From positions 1 to 39,438 of the forward strand of contig CAILAZ010000040.1 of NCBI GenBank assembly GCA_903832295.1: a stretch of DNA of 39,438 nucleotides. The letters are read 5' to 3'. The notes under the pieces were generated by a model. It had not been told where the DNA came from. It searched no databases and was given only the letters and a program-made list of their open reading frames with translations. The stretch's first letter is position 1. Every line of letters begins with the position of its first letter. Positions 25,135-34,499 of this stretch are shown here, piece after piece. The translations under genes were made by a program, and so were the position numbers. Source of the stretch: an uncultured Acidobacteriota bacterium. GTDB taxonomy: Bacteria > Acidobacteriota > Terriglobia > Terriglobales > Acidobacteriaceae.

Positions 25135-26427
25135 ATGCGATTTGAGCTATTTGTGGCCGCACGGTACTTGCGCGCGAAACGACGGCAGGCAGTGATTGGC
25201 GTGATTACCGGGATCTCGGTCCTGGGGGTGGCTGCGGGAGTGGCTTCGCTGATTATTGCGCTGGCGATCAACAACGGATTCCGGCAGGACCTGCAGGAAC
25301 GGCTGCTGGGTTCGACCTCACACGTGAACCTGATGCGGGTGGAGAACGACGGGATACGGGACTGGCCAGCGCTGATGGAGAGGCTGGAGAAGGTTCCGCA
25401 TGTGCTGGCGGCGGCTCCGGCGATTTACGAGCAGGTGCTGATTTCAAGGGGAGCGCGGGCGGGCGGCGCGGTGCTGAAGGGGATTGTTCCGGCCGACGAG
25501 CGGCGGGTGACGGCGCTGCTGGACACGGTGCGCGAGGGGAGCGCGGAGGCGCTGACACAGACGAGGCCGGAGCTGACGAGCAGGGAGAGCGGGGATGCTT
25601 CGTCGATGCAGGGAGCGGCGGAGCGGGTGGCGGCGATGCCTCCGATTGTGCTGGGGAAGGATTTGGCGGCGACGCTGGGGGCGACGGTGGGGTCGGTGGT
25701 GCTGGTGACGAGCCCGCAGGGAGAGCTGACACCGTTTGGAATGGTGCCGCGATATATGCGGTTCAAGGTGGCAGGGATCTTCCAGTCGGGATTCTATGAC
25801 TATGACTCGACGTGGGCGCTGTGCGGGCTGGCGGATTCGCAGCGGCTGTTCAGCCTGGGCGAGATTGCGAGCGTGCTGGAGTTCAAGGTGGACGACATTT
25901 ATAACGCTCCGGCGATTGGACGGGAGCTGGAGGCGGCGGCGGGCAAAGGCTTCCAGACGACGAACTGGATGGAGCAGAACCGGGCGCTGTTCCGGGCACT
26001 GCGGCTGGAGCGGGTGGTCACGTTTATCACGATTGGGCTGATTGTGTTTGTGGCGGCGCTGAACATTCTGATTTCGCTGATCATGATGGTGATGGAGAAG
26101 ACGAGGGATATCGCGGTGCTGGTTTCGATGGGGGCGCGGCGGGAACAGGTGAGGAGAATCTTCATCTGGCAGGGGCTGCTGATTGGGATTATCGGGACGG
26201 CGCTGGGACTGGTGGTGGGGTACACGCTGGCGATTTTGGCGGGGAGATACCACTGGATCACGCTGTCTGCCGAGGTGTATGCGATTGACTACGTGCCGTT
26301 TGTGCCGAGGGCGGTGGACGCGCTGCTGGTAGCGGGGGTTTCGCTGGCGATCAGCTTTGTGGCGACGGTGTATCCGTCACAGTCGGCGGCACGGGTGCTG
26401 CCGGCAGAGGCGCTGCGGTACGAGTAG
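25135..26427 (+). CDS. Lipoprotein-releasing ABC transporter permease, LolC/LolE type
   Basis: 430 residues from the ATG at 25135, starting MRFELFVAARYLRAKRRQ as in LolC/E. One membrane segment (about 20-45) precedes a large periplasmic domain (about 46-275) and three C-terminal segments of the FtsX permease domain (about 300-420). LolCDE extracts lipoproteins from the inner membrane for transfer to LolA. Only one LolC/E-type subunit is seen, so it may act as a homodimer. The ATP-binding partner lolD lies at 27857-28570, but a stop-interrupted gene sits between them. The transcript may be leaderless (see 25123-25128). Confidence 0.9.
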   Translation: MRFELFVAARYLRAKRRQAVIGVITGISVLGVAAGVASLIIALAINNGFRQDLQERLLGSTSHVNLMRVENDGIRDWPALMERLEKVPHVLAAAPAIYEQVLISRGARAGGAVLKGIVPADERRVTALLDTVREGSAEALTQTRPELTSRESGDASSMQGAAERVAAMPPIVLGKDLAATLGATVGSVVLVTSPQGELTPFGMVPRYMRFKVAGIFQSGFYDYDSTWALCGLADSQRLFSLGEIASVLEFKVDDIYNAPAIGRELEAAAGKGFQTTNWMEQNRALFRALRLERVVTFITIGLIVFVAALNILISLIMMVMEKTRDIAVLVSMGARREQVRRIFIWQGLLIGIIGTALGLVVGYTLAILAGRYHWITLSAEVYAIDYVPFVPRAVDALLVAGVSLAISFVATVYPSQSAARVLPAEALRYE

Positions 26428-26452
26428 AGGCGGGCGGAAAGAAAGGAAAGCG

Positions 26453-27688
26453 ATGCGAGGCGCGCTGCTGTGCGGGTTGCTGATTGTGACGATGGCTGAG
26501 GCGATGTGGGCGGGGGAGGGTTGCTCCCGGGAGGCAGTGACGCGCGAAGCCGCAACGGCGAAGCAGGTGCAGGGGCGGTTGCTGGCGGTAAAGGCCGACG
26601 AGATGGATACGGTGGTTCCGGAGGCGGCGAAGAAGGATATCGCAGCGATGAAGGAAGCACTGGCGGCAACGGTGGATGCGTATATGGGCTGCGCAGCGGC
26701 TACGCTGGACTCGAAGCAGATGGTTGACGAGCTTGCGGGGAGACTGGAGGCGAACAGGCCGGAGGCTCCGTTTGTGGCGAGCAAGGAGAATGTGCACGTT
26801 GGGCTGTACGGGACGGAGTTGAAGATTGGCGGCAGGGAGAGTGTGGCGTCCGGAGGCGGACGGCTGGTGAGCATTGAGGCGAGCTTTGGAATCGCGTGCG
26901 GGATGGACTCAATGCTGCTGGTTTACGAGCTGCGCGGAGGAAAGTGGCAGAGAGCGGTGCGGTGGCAGAGCGGAGAGTACGGGGAGGTTTCCGGCGCATT
27001 TGGGGATTTCTTTACGTAGTCGGTGATTCCGAAGGCGGACTTGAGCGGTGGATGGGCGGTGGCGGTGGCCCATGGGATGCCGTGGTGCACGTCGAGGATG
27101 AGTGGATTTGAGATTGACGTGATCCGGCCCGAGGGAGAGCGAAAGCAGCGGGTGATTGCCCACGTGAAGCATGGCTACTCGCGCGGAGATATGGTTCCAA
27201 AGATGAAGGCCACGGGGGATGGGCAGGGATTCGATCTGAGGCTGAGCAGGAGTTCGGCGGATATGAACGTCTTTGAATATGTCGGGATTTTCCGGTATCG
27301 GCTGACGGGCGATGGAATGGAACGGGTGCAGCCAATTGCGATGAACGGACGCGGATTTGTGGAGGAGTGGCTGGCGGCGGATTGGAGCGATGCGGAGCGC
27401 TGGAGCGACACAGGCGCGAAAGAGGCTCTGAGACTGGAGCACGCAAGGGTTAACAAAACAGAGCGGGGCGAGGGCGGAGAGCTGCCCAGTTATGGCGCGG
27501 TGCGCGGGTGCGCGGAGGACGGGAAGCACTTCCAGGTGGAAGTTGGGCACGAAAAGGCAGGGACGGTTTACTTCCAGATTGAGCAGGGGGTGAATTCGTT
27601 CACGATGGTTGCTGCCGGCGGCCGGGAGGATGCGCGCTGCAAGGGCGCGGACATCATGAAACGCACCGGGGCGAGTGCGGCGGAGTAG
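26453..27688 (+). pseudogene. Secreted hypothetical protein gene split by an in-frame amber codon
   Basis: From an ATG at 26453 (AAAGGAAA 3 bases upstream) the frame encodes a signal peptide (about 1-20) and a beta-rich protein to a TAG at 27017-27019 (codon 189). It continues in the same frame to a TAG at 27688: 412 codons in all, including both stops. The sequence across the first stop reads GAFGDFFT-stop-SVIPKADLSGGWAVAV, a smooth strand pattern. The second part has no signal peptide and no Shine-Dalgarno at the GTG at 27023. I read it as one gene with a nonsense change, or as two genes if the second is expressed from an unseen start. No family recognised. It lies between lolC/E and lolD, where an intact protein may have served lipoprotein transport. 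Confidence 0.65.
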
Positions 27689-27856
27689 AGGCATTTTGGT
27701 GGCGGGTAAGTGGGACGTGGGGAAGCAAAAGCGGCGGCGGCGTGGTCTAATTGATGTGTAAGCTGCCGAGAAGATGTGGGAGCGCGCGAGTCCGGGTGGA
27801 GAGGTGTCTGCCGGGGGTTCGCGAATTTGCACCAGGGAGAACGCGGGGTGCATCCA

Positions 27857-28570
27857 ATGGAGAAAGAAGAGATCCTCCGAGTTGAGGCTCTCCGCAAGGT
27901 GTACCGGTCAGGAACGACGGACCTTGTGCTCTTTGACAACCTGTCTTTCAAGGTAAGCGAAGGCGAAATGCTGGCGATTGTGGGCCAGAGCGGAGCGGGA
28001 AAAAGTTCGCTGCTGCACATCCTGGGAGCGCTGGACACGGCGACGGCGGGAGAGGTTTTCTTCGGCGAGACGCGGTTGACGGCGTTGAACGAGGAGCAGG
28101 CAGCGGAGTTCCGCAACCGGGAAATTGGGTATGTGTGGCAGTTCCACTACCTGCTGCCGGAGTTTACGGCGCTGGAAAATGTAGCGATGCCGCTGTATGT
28201 AAGAGGCGAGAGCCGGAATAAAGCGGAGAAGGAAGCTGCGCGGTGGCTGGGAGAAGTTGGACTGGCCGAGAGAGGACATCACCGGGCGGGCGAGCTGAGC
28301 GGAGGCGAGCAGCAGAGAGTTTCCCTGGCGCGAGCGCTGGTGACGAAGCCGAAAGTGCTGCTGGCAGATGAGCCGACGGGGGATTTGGACAATCGTACGG
28401 CGGATTCCGTTTTTGAGCTGATTTCAAGGCTGCACGCGGATTACCGGCTGACCTCGATCCTTGTGACTCACAACCTTGCGTTTGCAAGGCGGTGCAGCAG
28501 GATACTGAGTTTGCAGGGCGGAGGAGTGGAAGAAGTTCGACCCGAATCTTTATCGCCGACTCAGGGTTAA
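27857..28570 (+). CDS. lolD: Lipoprotein-releasing ABC transporter ATP-binding protein, LolD type
   Basis: 237 residues from the ATG at 27857; the frame is open upstream to 27776 but the family begins near here. Walker A GQSGAGKS, signature LSGGEQQRVSLARAL, Walker B VLLADEPTGDLD and the H-switch VTHN are all intact. LolD energises LolC/E to extract lipoproteins from the inner membrane. It is separated from the permease gene by the stop-interrupted gene, and a terminator follows. Confidence 0.92.
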   Translation: MEKEEILRVEALRKVYRSGTTDLVLFDNLSFKVSEGEMLAIVGQSGAGKSSLLHILGALDTATAGEVFFGETRLTALNEEQAAEFRNREIGYVWQFHYLLPEFTALENVAMPLYVRGESRNKAEKEAARWLGEVGLAERGHHRAGELSGGEQQRVSLARALVTKPKVLLADEPTGDLDNRTADSVFELISRLHADYRLTSILVTHNLAFARRCSRILSLQGGGVEEVRPESLSPTQG

Positions 28571-28641
28571 TATTCTTAGCTTGGGAGTCTGTTTAGTGGC
28601 ATAGTGGGCGATACGGAAGCGCGAGCAAGGAAGTCACGACT

Positions 28642-28665
28642 AGCGGGCAGTGCCGCTCTTTTTTT
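28642..28665 (+). terminator. Rho-independent terminator after lolD
   Basis: AGCGG - GCAGTG - CCGCT is a 5-bp GC stem followed by CTTTTTTTA. It is about 70 bases after the lolD stop. The stem is short but the T-run is good. Confidence 0.6.
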
Positions 28666-28679
28666 ATAGCGGAGTGAAA

Positions 28680-28849
28680 GACAGGCAAGCAGATTTTCCG
28701 GTTGGCAATGAGGCTGGCCGGTCGGGGTCCGGATACGGGTCCTTTCACGGGCACCGGAGGATGGGTTCTCCGGAGGCACCAGGGGTGAAGCAGGGAGAAG
28801 GTCTCCCGTCACCGGTAATGGCCGGGGCGGAGGGGCTGGGAGAAACACA
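28680..28849 (+). promoter_or_regulatory. GC-rich structured region upstream of clpC, possible leader
   Basis: Between the lolD terminator and clpC lie successive short hairpins: CCGGAG...CTCCGG near 28754-28773, and GTGA...GGGAGA-AGG-TCTCCC-G-TCAC at about 28785-28812. The clpC Shine-Dalgarno (GGGAGA, about 28838-28843) follows. It may be a structured 5' leader. I recognise no riboswitch class. Confidence 0.35.
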
Positions 28850-31306
28850 ATGTTTGAGCGGTACACCGAAAAAGCAAGGCGCGTGATCTTTTTTGCACGA
28901 TATGAAGCCAGCCAGTTTGGATCTCCGTATATTGAGACGGAGCACCTTCTGCTTGGTCTGCTGCGCGAGGATAAGGCGCTGACCAACCGCTTCCTTCGCC
29001 AGCATTCGTCGGTGGACTCCATCCGGAAACAGATTGAAGCCCACACGACGATACGGGAGAAGGTTTCGACCAGCGTGGACCTGCCACTCAGCAATGAGTG
29101 CAAGCGGGTGCTGGCGTATGCCTCCGAGGAGGCAGAGCGGTTGAGCCACAAGCACATTGGGACCGAGCACCTGCTGCTGGGATTGCTGCGCGAAGAGAAG
29201 TGCTTTGCGGCGGAGATCCTGGCGGAGCGCGGACTGAAGCTGGCGGCGATCCGGGAAGAACTGCAGCGCACGACGCAGGAAAAGGTGCAGCAGCAGCCAC
29301 AGCGGGCGGCGGCGAACCGGGAGAGTTCCCTTCTCGCGGAGTTCTCGCGCGACCTGACGCAGGCGGCGATGGAGAACCAGCTGGATCCACTGGTGGGCCG
29401 CGACGGCGAGGTGGACCGGACGATTCAGATTCTGTGCCGCAGGACGAAGAATAATCCCGTGCTGATTGGCGAGCCGGGCGTGGGCAAGACGGCAATCGTA
29501 GAAGGACTGGCGCAGCGGATCGCAGACGGCGAGGTACCTTCGTTCCTGGCCGACAAGCGGGTGCTGGCGCTGGATTTGTCCCTGATTGTGGCGGGCACCA
29601 AGTACCGCGGACAGTTTGAAGAGCGGCTGAAGACGATCATGAAAGAGCTGATCGAGAACCAGAACTCGATCATCTTTATCGACGAGTTGCACACGCTGGT
29701 GGGCGCGGGTTCGGCGGAGGGTTCGCTGGATGCAGCGAACATCCTGAAGCCGGCACTGTCGCGGGGCGAGATCCAGTGCATTGGAGCGACGACGCCGGGC
29801 GAGTACCGGAAGTCGATCGAGAAGGACCGCTCGCTGGAGCGCAGGTTCCAGTCGGTAAAGGTTCCGCCGCCGAACGAGCCGGACTCGATCAAGATTTTGA
29901 TGGGGATCAAGGACCGGTACGAGAAGTTCCACGCGGTGAGCTACACGGACGAGTCGATCAACTTTGCGGTTTCGCACTCGAACCGGTACATCCCGGACCG
30001 CTTCCTTCCGGACAAGGCGATTGATTTGATCGACGAGGCGGGGGCTCGCGTGAAACTGCGCCAGAGCGCACTGCCGGAGGAGATCACCGAGGTACAGAAG
30101 CGGATCAAGTTCATTGTTCACCGCATGGAAAATGCGATTGCGAACCATGAATTCGAGAAGGCCCGCTTCTACTCGGACGAGGAACGCAAGGAGCGCGAGA
30201 ACCTGCGCGCACTGCGCGAGAAGTTCCACCTGGATGAGAGCGCGACGGGAATTGTGCAGCGCGAGGACATTGAAGAAGTGGTCTCGCGGTGGACGGGTGT
30301 TCCGGTGGCGGCGATCAAGGAAGAAGAGTCGCAGAAGCTGCTGCGGATTGAGGAAGAGCTGCACAAGCGGGTGATTTCGCAGGAGAAGGCGATTTCAGCG
30401 CTGGCGAGGGCGATTCGGCGCTCGCGTGCGGGGCTGAAGAATCCGGCGCGTCCAATTGGGTCGTTCCTGTTCCTGGGACCGACGGGCGTGGGCAAGACGG
30501 AAGCGGCACGGACGCTGGCCCAGTTCATGTTCGGGAGCGAGAAGAGCTTGATCCGCTTCGATATGTCGGAGTACATGGAGAAGCATTCGGTGAGCAAGCT
30601 GATCGGCTCGCCTCCGGGATATGTGGGCTACGAAGAGGGCGGACAGCTGACCGAGCGCGTCAAGCGGGCACCGTATTCTGTGGTGCTGCTGGACGAGATC
30701 GAGAAGGCGCATCCGGATGTGTTCAACATCCTGCTGCAGGTGTTTGAAGACGGACAGTTGACGGATGGACTCGGGAATACCGTGGACTTCAAGAACGTCA
30801 TCCTGATCATGACTTCCAACATTGGCGCGCGCCACATGATCAAGCGCGAGGGACTGGGCTTCTCTTCAAACAAGGAAGAGAACATTAGCGACAAGGTTGA
30901 GGAGATGGTGAAGAGCGAGGTCAAGAAGACCTTCAATCCGGAATTCCTCAACCGGCTGGATGAAGTGGTGATCTTCAATGCGTTGAGCGAACACGACCTG
31001 AACCAGATCGTGGAGCTGATGGTGACGCAGTTGAACCACAACCTGGCGCAGCGAGCGATCACGATCACGGTGACCGAGGATGCGCGGAAGTGGATTCTGG
31101 AGAAGACGATCACGGACCGCAGCTACGGCGCACGTCCGCTGCGCAGGGCTCTACAGAAGTACGTGGAAGACCCGCTGAGCGAGGCGCTGATTCAGGGAAG
31201 CATCAAAACCCGGCCGGCGTTTGTGGAAGTGTACCTGGAGAACAATCAGCTCTTCTACCGAGAGGTGGGAGAGGAAAAGACAGATGGCGCGCTGCTGCTG
31301 AACTAG
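28850..31306 (+). CDS. clpC: ATP-dependent Clp protease ATP-binding subunit ClpC
   Basis: 818 residues. The N-terminal repeat domain (about 1-145) is a tandem Clp-N. The first AAA+ module has Walker A GEPGVGKT at 207-214 and Walker B IIFIDE near 274-279. A UVR-like helical stretch (about 405-450, including [20 protein letters not shown]) marks the ClpC class. The second module has GPTGVGKT at 543-550 and Walker [11 protein letters not shown]. ClpC unfolds proteins for ClpP or works with adaptor proteins in stress response. clpP is not in the window. GGGAGA lies 6 bases before the ATG. The gene ends at a strong bidirectional terminator. Confidence 0.96.
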   Translation: MFERYTEKARRVIFFARYEASQFGSPYIETEHLLLGLLREDKALTNRFLRQHSSVDSIRKQIEAHTTIREKVSTSVDLPLSNECKRVLAYASEEAERLSHKHIGTEHLLLGLLREEKCFAAEILAERGLKLAAIREELQRTTQEKVQQQPQRAAANRESSLLAEFSRDLTQAAMENQLDPLVGRDGEVDRTIQILCRRTKNNPVLIGEPGVGKTAIVEGLAQRIADGEVPSFLADKRVLALDLSLIVAGTKYRGQFEERLKTIMKELIENQNSIIFIDELHTLVGAGSAEGSLDAANILKPALSRGEIQCIGATTPGEYRKSIEKDRSLERRFQSVKVPPPNEPDSIKILMGIKDRYEKFHAVSYTDESINFAVSHSNRYIPDRFLPDKAIDLIDEAGARVKLRQSALPEEITEVQKRIKFIVHRMENAIANHEFEKARFYSDEERKERENLRALREKFHLDESATGIVQREDIEEVVSRWTGVPVAAIKEEESQKLLRIEEELHKRVISQEKAISALARAIRRSRAGLKNPARPIGSFLFLGPTGVGKTEAARTLAQFMFGSEKSLIRFDMSEYMEKHSVSKLIGSPPGYVGYEEGGQLTERVKRAPYSVVLLDEIEKAHPDVFNILLQVFEDGQLTDGLGNTVDFKNVILIMTSNIGARHMIKREGLGFSSNKEENISDKVEEMVKSEVKKTFNPEFLNRLDEVVIFNALSEHDLNQIVELMVTQLNHNLAQRAITITVTEDARKWILEKTITDRSYGARPLRRALQKYVEDPLSEALIQGSIKTRPAFVEVYLENNQLFYREVGEEKTDGALLLN

Positions 31307-31322
31307 AGCGCGACTGGAATGG

Positions 31323-31354
31323 AAACGCCGCCGGGAAACTCCGGCGGCGTTTTT
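31323..31354. terminator. Bidirectional terminator between clpC and the catalase gene
   Basis: AAACGCCGCCGG - GAAACT - CCGGCGGCGTTT is a perfect 12-bp stem with a 6-base loop, with T-rich sequence on the + strand and a short T-run on the - strand. It serves the convergent stops at 31306 and 31363. Confidence 0.92.
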
Positions 31355-31362
31355 GTTGCGGG

Positions 31363-32151
31363 TTAGCTGGCGCGTTTCTTTTCGCGGGTGCGACCGGCGG
31401 TTTCCGAGCCGGCGACGGGTTTGTGGGGCTTGGTGTCGAGCCCCTCTCCCTTGAAGATGGGGGACTCGACGAGGTGGAGGCCGGCGTGCTTGACGATGAC
31501 GGAGGCGTTCTCTTCGCCGAGTTCGGGATCGATGCCGGTGGAGTCTTTGTAAAACTCATCGACGAGACCGGGGGTGGGGGCGATGGTTCCGATGGAGAAG
31601 GCAGGGCGCTCCATGCTCTCCAGCGCGGCGGTAAAGGCACGCAGGTGAGTGATCTCGCGGGTCATGAGGAATTGCAGCGCTTCCCTGCTGCCGGGGTCAT
31701 CGGTGAAGTGGATGAGGCGCTCATAAACGATTTTGGCGCGCGCCTCGGCAGCGATGTTGCTGCGGAGATCGACGCCGAGATCGCCTGTGACCTTGAGGTA
31801 GTCGGCGGTCCAAGCGTCGCCGACGGAGTTGACGAGAGAGACGCCACCGCCTCCGGCGACGGCGACGAGAGGATCGGTTTCCGCTGCATTGCGGTCCTTC
31901 TTCATGGGCCGGAGGTGCATGCGGATGAGGGCGCCGACGACTTCGAGATGGCTGAGTTCCTCGGTGCCGATGTCGAGTAGAAGGTCTTTGCGCTCGGCGT
32001 CTTCACAGTTGAATCCCTGAATGGAATATTGCATGGCGGCGGCGAGTTCGCCGTTGGCTCCGCCAAATTGTTCAAGGAGCATGTTGCCGAATTTCACATC
32101 TGGCTGGCCTACGTTGACGGTGTACATCAGGTTCTTTACGTGGTGGTACAT
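31363..32151 (-). CDS. Manganese catalase family protein
   Basis: 262 residues, slightly short for the family (about 270-300). The four-helix ligand set is visible: E35 in GANGELAAAMQY, E65 and H68 in GTEELSHLE, E136 in NIAAEARAK, and H169 in REITHLRAF. This dinuclear Mn enzyme converts hydrogen peroxide to water and oxygen in the cytoplasm and does not use haem. AAGGAG lies 5 bases before the ATG. A basic C-terminal tail (GRTREKKRAS) is unremarkable. It is convergent with clpC. Confidence 0.92.
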   Translation of the reverse strand: MYHHVKNLMYTVNVGQPDVKFGNMLLEQFGGANGELAAAMQYSIQGFNCEDAERKDLLLDIGTEELSHLEVVGALIRMHLRPMKKDRNAAETDPLVAVAGGGGVSLVNSVGDAWTADYLKVTGDLGVDLRSNIAAEARAKIVYERLIHFTDDPGSREALQFLMTREITHLRAFTAALESMERPAFSIGTIAPTPGLVDEFYKDSTGIDPELGEENASVIVKHAGLHLVESPIFKGEGLDTKPHKPVAGSETAGRTREKKRAS

Positions 32152-32242
32152 TGCGACTCCTTCGCTAGGTGGGAAGGGCCTGGGAGTGGCGACGTTGCAT
32201 GGGGAGCGCTCGATTGCGGGGAGAGGAGTGGGGGCGGTGGAG

Positions 32243-32408
32243 GGAAAGCTCGGAGCTGCAGTGGAGAGACGAGCGGGGTAGGGGAAGGACCGGGTAAGGT
32301 GGCCGGAAAGCTCGGAGCTGCAGTGGAGAGACGGGCGGGGGGCGGGAAGGACTGGGTAAGGTGGCCGGAAAGCTCGGAGCGGCAGTGGAGAGACGAGCGG
32401 GGTAGGGG
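32243..32408. repeat. 62-bp tandem repeat, about 2.7 copies
   Basis: Units start at 32243, 32305 and 32367 with GGAAAGCTCGGAG and run for 62 bases each; the third is cut at about 42 bases where a dispersed repeat begins. Copies differ at a few positions. Confidence 0.85.
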
Positions 32409-32434
32409 TCCTTCGCTGCGCTCAGGATGACACT
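32405..32434. repeat. Dispersed 30-bp repeat, copy 1 of 3
   Basis: Contains TCCTTCGCTGCGCTCAGGAT, whose TCCT and AGGA ends are complementary. The identical 30-bp string recurs at 39231-39260 and 39374-39403. Translated, it gives VILSAAKDP or CHPERSEGP, strings I know from spurious proteins in many genomes. Confidence 0.85.
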
Positions 32435-32530
32435 CAAAACAAAAACAAGAGCGGCCAGAACAAGAGCAGGCAGAACAAGAGCAAAAGCAAGGGCGGGCAG
32501 AACAAGAGCAAAACAAGAGCAGAACCGGGG
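32435..32530. repeat. Low-complexity AACAAGAGC repeats
   Basis: Imperfect repeats of AACAAGAGC with short insertions, about six copies. The whole 32152-32584 gap (433 bases) contains this, the 62-bp units and the dispersed repeat, and I see no gene in it. Confidence 0.75.
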
Positions 32531-32584
32531 GGCGAGGGGAGTCTGTCTTTGAATCTTCCGCGGGGGCGGGGTCATCTAAGAGGC

Positions 32585-32842
32585 ATGCACGTGATCGTCT
32601 ATTCGGCACCGTGGTGCCCTGACTGCAGGGAGGCAAAACGCTTCCTGGATAAACACGCAATTTCGCACGAGGTAATTGACATAGAGGCGACGCCGGGAGC
32701 GGCGGACGAGGTGGTCCGCAACACGGGCAAGCGTGCGATTCCGCAGTTTGTGATCGACGGCAAATGGATACAGCCCTACAAACCGGGCAAGGGATTTTTG
32801 TACGACGAGATGAGCGAGCTGCTGGGCGTCACGAAGAGCTAG
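32585..32842 (+). CDS. Glutaredoxin family protein
   Basis: 85 residues from the ATG at 32585. The redox motif is CPDC at 11-14 in YSAPWCPDC, and the cis-Pro region is RAIPQFVIDG, both typical of small glutaredoxin or NrdH-like proteins. It reduces disulfides with glutathione or an equivalent thiol. The open frame begins at 32549, but that stretch is low-complexity. AAGAGG is close to the ATG, so the exact start is moderately sure. It is followed by a strong terminator. Confidence 0.9.
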   Translation: MHVIVYSAPWCPDCREAKRFLDKHAISHEVIDIEATPGAADEVVRNTGKRAIPQFVIDGKWIQPYKPGKGFLYDEMSELLGVTKS

Positions 32843-32918
32843 GGCCGCGAGGTTGCAAGTCCGGCTTCCCTTTTCCGCCGGCGAGACAAGCATCGAAGAG
32901 AGAAGGACCTCCTGTTGG

Positions 32919-32946
32919 GGCCGGCTAACGACCGGCCTATTTTTTT
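32919..32946 (+). terminator. Rho-independent terminator after the glutaredoxin gene
   Basis: GGCCGG - CTAACGA - CCGGCC is a 6-bp stem followed by TA and seven T. It isolates purB from the upstream gene. Confidence 0.9.
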
Positions 32947-32980
32947 GCCCGGCGCGAGCACGGAAGCGGGAGCGCGGGAT

Positions 32981-33025
32981 TGCTACAATATGAAGTTCAC
33001 GGCTCACACTGAGACCGGTAAGGAG
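32981..33025 (+). promoter_or_regulatory. Extended -10 promoter and Shine-Dalgarno of purB
   Basis: TGCTACAAT at 32981-32989 is an extended -10 element. AAGGAG at 33020-33025 lies 6 bases before the TTG at 33032. The ATG at 32990 falls at or before the expected transcript start, so it cannot be the main start codon. Confidence 0.6.
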
Positions 33026-33031
33026 CACGCC

Positions 33032-34390
33032 TTGATTCCACGTTATACACGCCCCGAGATGGGAAAAATCTGGAGCGACGAAAACAAGTTCCGCACATGG
33101 TTGCAGGTGGAAGTAGCGGCGAGCGAGACGCTGGCCGAAGCAGGCATTGTGCCGAAGTCGGCGGCGCGGGCGATCCGGGTGAAGGGCGCGGGGTTTGAAG
33201 TGGCGCGCATTCACGAGGTGGAAGCCGAGGTGAAGCACGACGTGATCGCGTTTACGACGGCGGTGGCCGAGAAGGTGGGCGCGGAGTCGCGCTGGTTGCA
33301 CTACGGGCTGACCTCCAACGACGTGGTGGACACGGCGCAGGCACTGCTGGTGCAGCAGGCCTCGGTGCTGATACGGGCAGACATTGAAAAGTTTTTGGTG
33401 GTGCTAAAGCGGCGGGCATTGGAGTTCCAACACACACCGCAGATTGGGCGGACGCATGGAGTCCACGCGGAGCCGATCACGTTTGGGCTGAAGATTGCGA
33501 ACTGGTACAGCGAGATGCAGCGCAATTTGGAGCGCTTTGATTTTGCGACCGGGCAGATGCGGGTGGGCAAACTGAGCGGCGCGGTGGGCAACGGCGCACA
33601 CCTGGATCCGAAGTACGAGGAAGCGATCTGCAAGCGGCTGGGCCTGACTGCGGCAGCGGTGTCATCCCAGGTGATCCAGCGCGACCGGCACGCGTTCTAC
33701 ATTGCTACGCTGGCGGTGGTGGCGTGCACGCTGGACAAGATTGCAACCGAGATCCGGCATTTGCAGAAGACCGAGGTGCGGGAGGCGGAGGAGTTCTTCA
33801 GCGAGAAGCAGAAGGGGTCATCGGCGATGCCGCACAAGCGCAACCCGATCAACTGCGAACAGATTTCAGGGCTGGCGCGGGTGATCCGCGGAAACGTGGG
33901 TCCGGCGTTTGAAGATGTGGCGCTGTGGCACGAGCGGGACATTTCGCACTCGTCGGTGGAACGGGTGATTCTGCCGGATTCGACGATTCTGCTGGACTAT
34001 CTGCTGGGGAAGACAACGACGCTGGTGGATACGATGCTGGTGTATCCGGAACGAATGCTGCGGAATCTGCACTCGACGGGGGGATTGGTGTTCAGCGGGC
34101 AACTGCTGCTGGACCTGGTGGAGGCGGGGGTGCTGCGCGAGGACGCCTACCGGATTGTGCAAAGAAATGCGATGCAAGCGTGGCGGGAGGAGCGAAACTT
34201 CCGGGAGATGGTGGAAGCCGATCCGGAGATTACGTCGCGGGTGGCGAAGAAGACGCTGGTACGTGCGTTTGACCTGAAACGGCAGCTGAGGAATGTGGAT
34301 ACGATCTTTGGGCGGGTATTTCCGAAGATGAAATCAGCGCCGGTAAAGAAGGGCAAAACATCTAAAGGTAAGCAGCGGAAGCAGGGCTAA
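33032..34390 (+). CDS. purB: Adenylosuccinate lyase
   Basis: 452 residues from a TTG at 33032. The start IPRYTRPEMGKIWSDENKF is where PurB proteins begin, and AAGGAG is 6 bases upstream. The superfamily signature GSSAMPHKRNPINCE is intact, as are HYGLTSNDVVDTA and RTHGVHAEP. The enzyme removes fumarate in two steps: SAICAR to AICAR in purine synthesis, and adenylosuccinate to AMP. The basic tail (KKGKTSKGKQRKQG) is unusual in composition but short. It is followed by a terminator and dxs. Confidence 0.97.
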   Translation: MIPRYTRPEMGKIWSDENKFRTWLQVEVAASETLAEAGIVPKSAARAIRVKGAGFEVARIHEVEAEVKHDVIAFTTAVAEKVGAESRWLHYGLTSNDVVDTAQALLVQQASVLIRADIEKFLVVLKRRALEFQHTPQIGRTHGVHAEPITFGLKIANWYSEMQRNLERFDFATGQMRVGKLSGAVGNGAHLDPKYEEAICKRLGLTAAAVSSQVIQRDRHAFYIATLAVVACTLDKIATEIRHLQKTEVREAEEFFSEKQKGSSAMPHKRNPINCEQISGLARVIRGNVGPAFEDVALWHERDISHSSVERVILPDSTILLDYLLGKTTTLVDTMLVYPERMLRNLHSTGGLVFSGQLLLDLVEAGVLREDAYRIVQRNAMQAWREERNFREMVEADPEITSRVAKKTLVRAFDLKRQLRNVDTIFGRVFPKMKSAPVKKGKTSKGKQRKQG

Positions 34391-34409
34391 GAGCGCTGAC
34401 CAAGGCGCA

Positions 34410-34437
34410 GGGTGCGGAGAATCATCCGCCCCCTTTT
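34410..34437 (+). terminator. Probable terminator after purB
   Basis: GGG-T-GCGGA - GAATCA - TCCGC-C-CCC: an 8-bp stem with one mismatch, followed by TTTTC. Moderate strength. Confidence 0.55.
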
Positions 34438-34499
34438 CAGTTTGCGAAACGATTGAGCAGCCGCGCAGAGCGGCAGAAGCAGTAACATAGTCGATCAGC

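Noticed and set aside
28745-30364. 539-codon open frame on the - strand
   Set aside because: Antisense to clpC, Arg/Leu/Gln-rich shadow of a strongly identified gene.
32136-32660. Cys/Ser/Pro-rich frames on the - strand
   Set aside because: They are translations of the 62-bp and 30-bp repeats (VILSAAKDP, CHPERSEGP).
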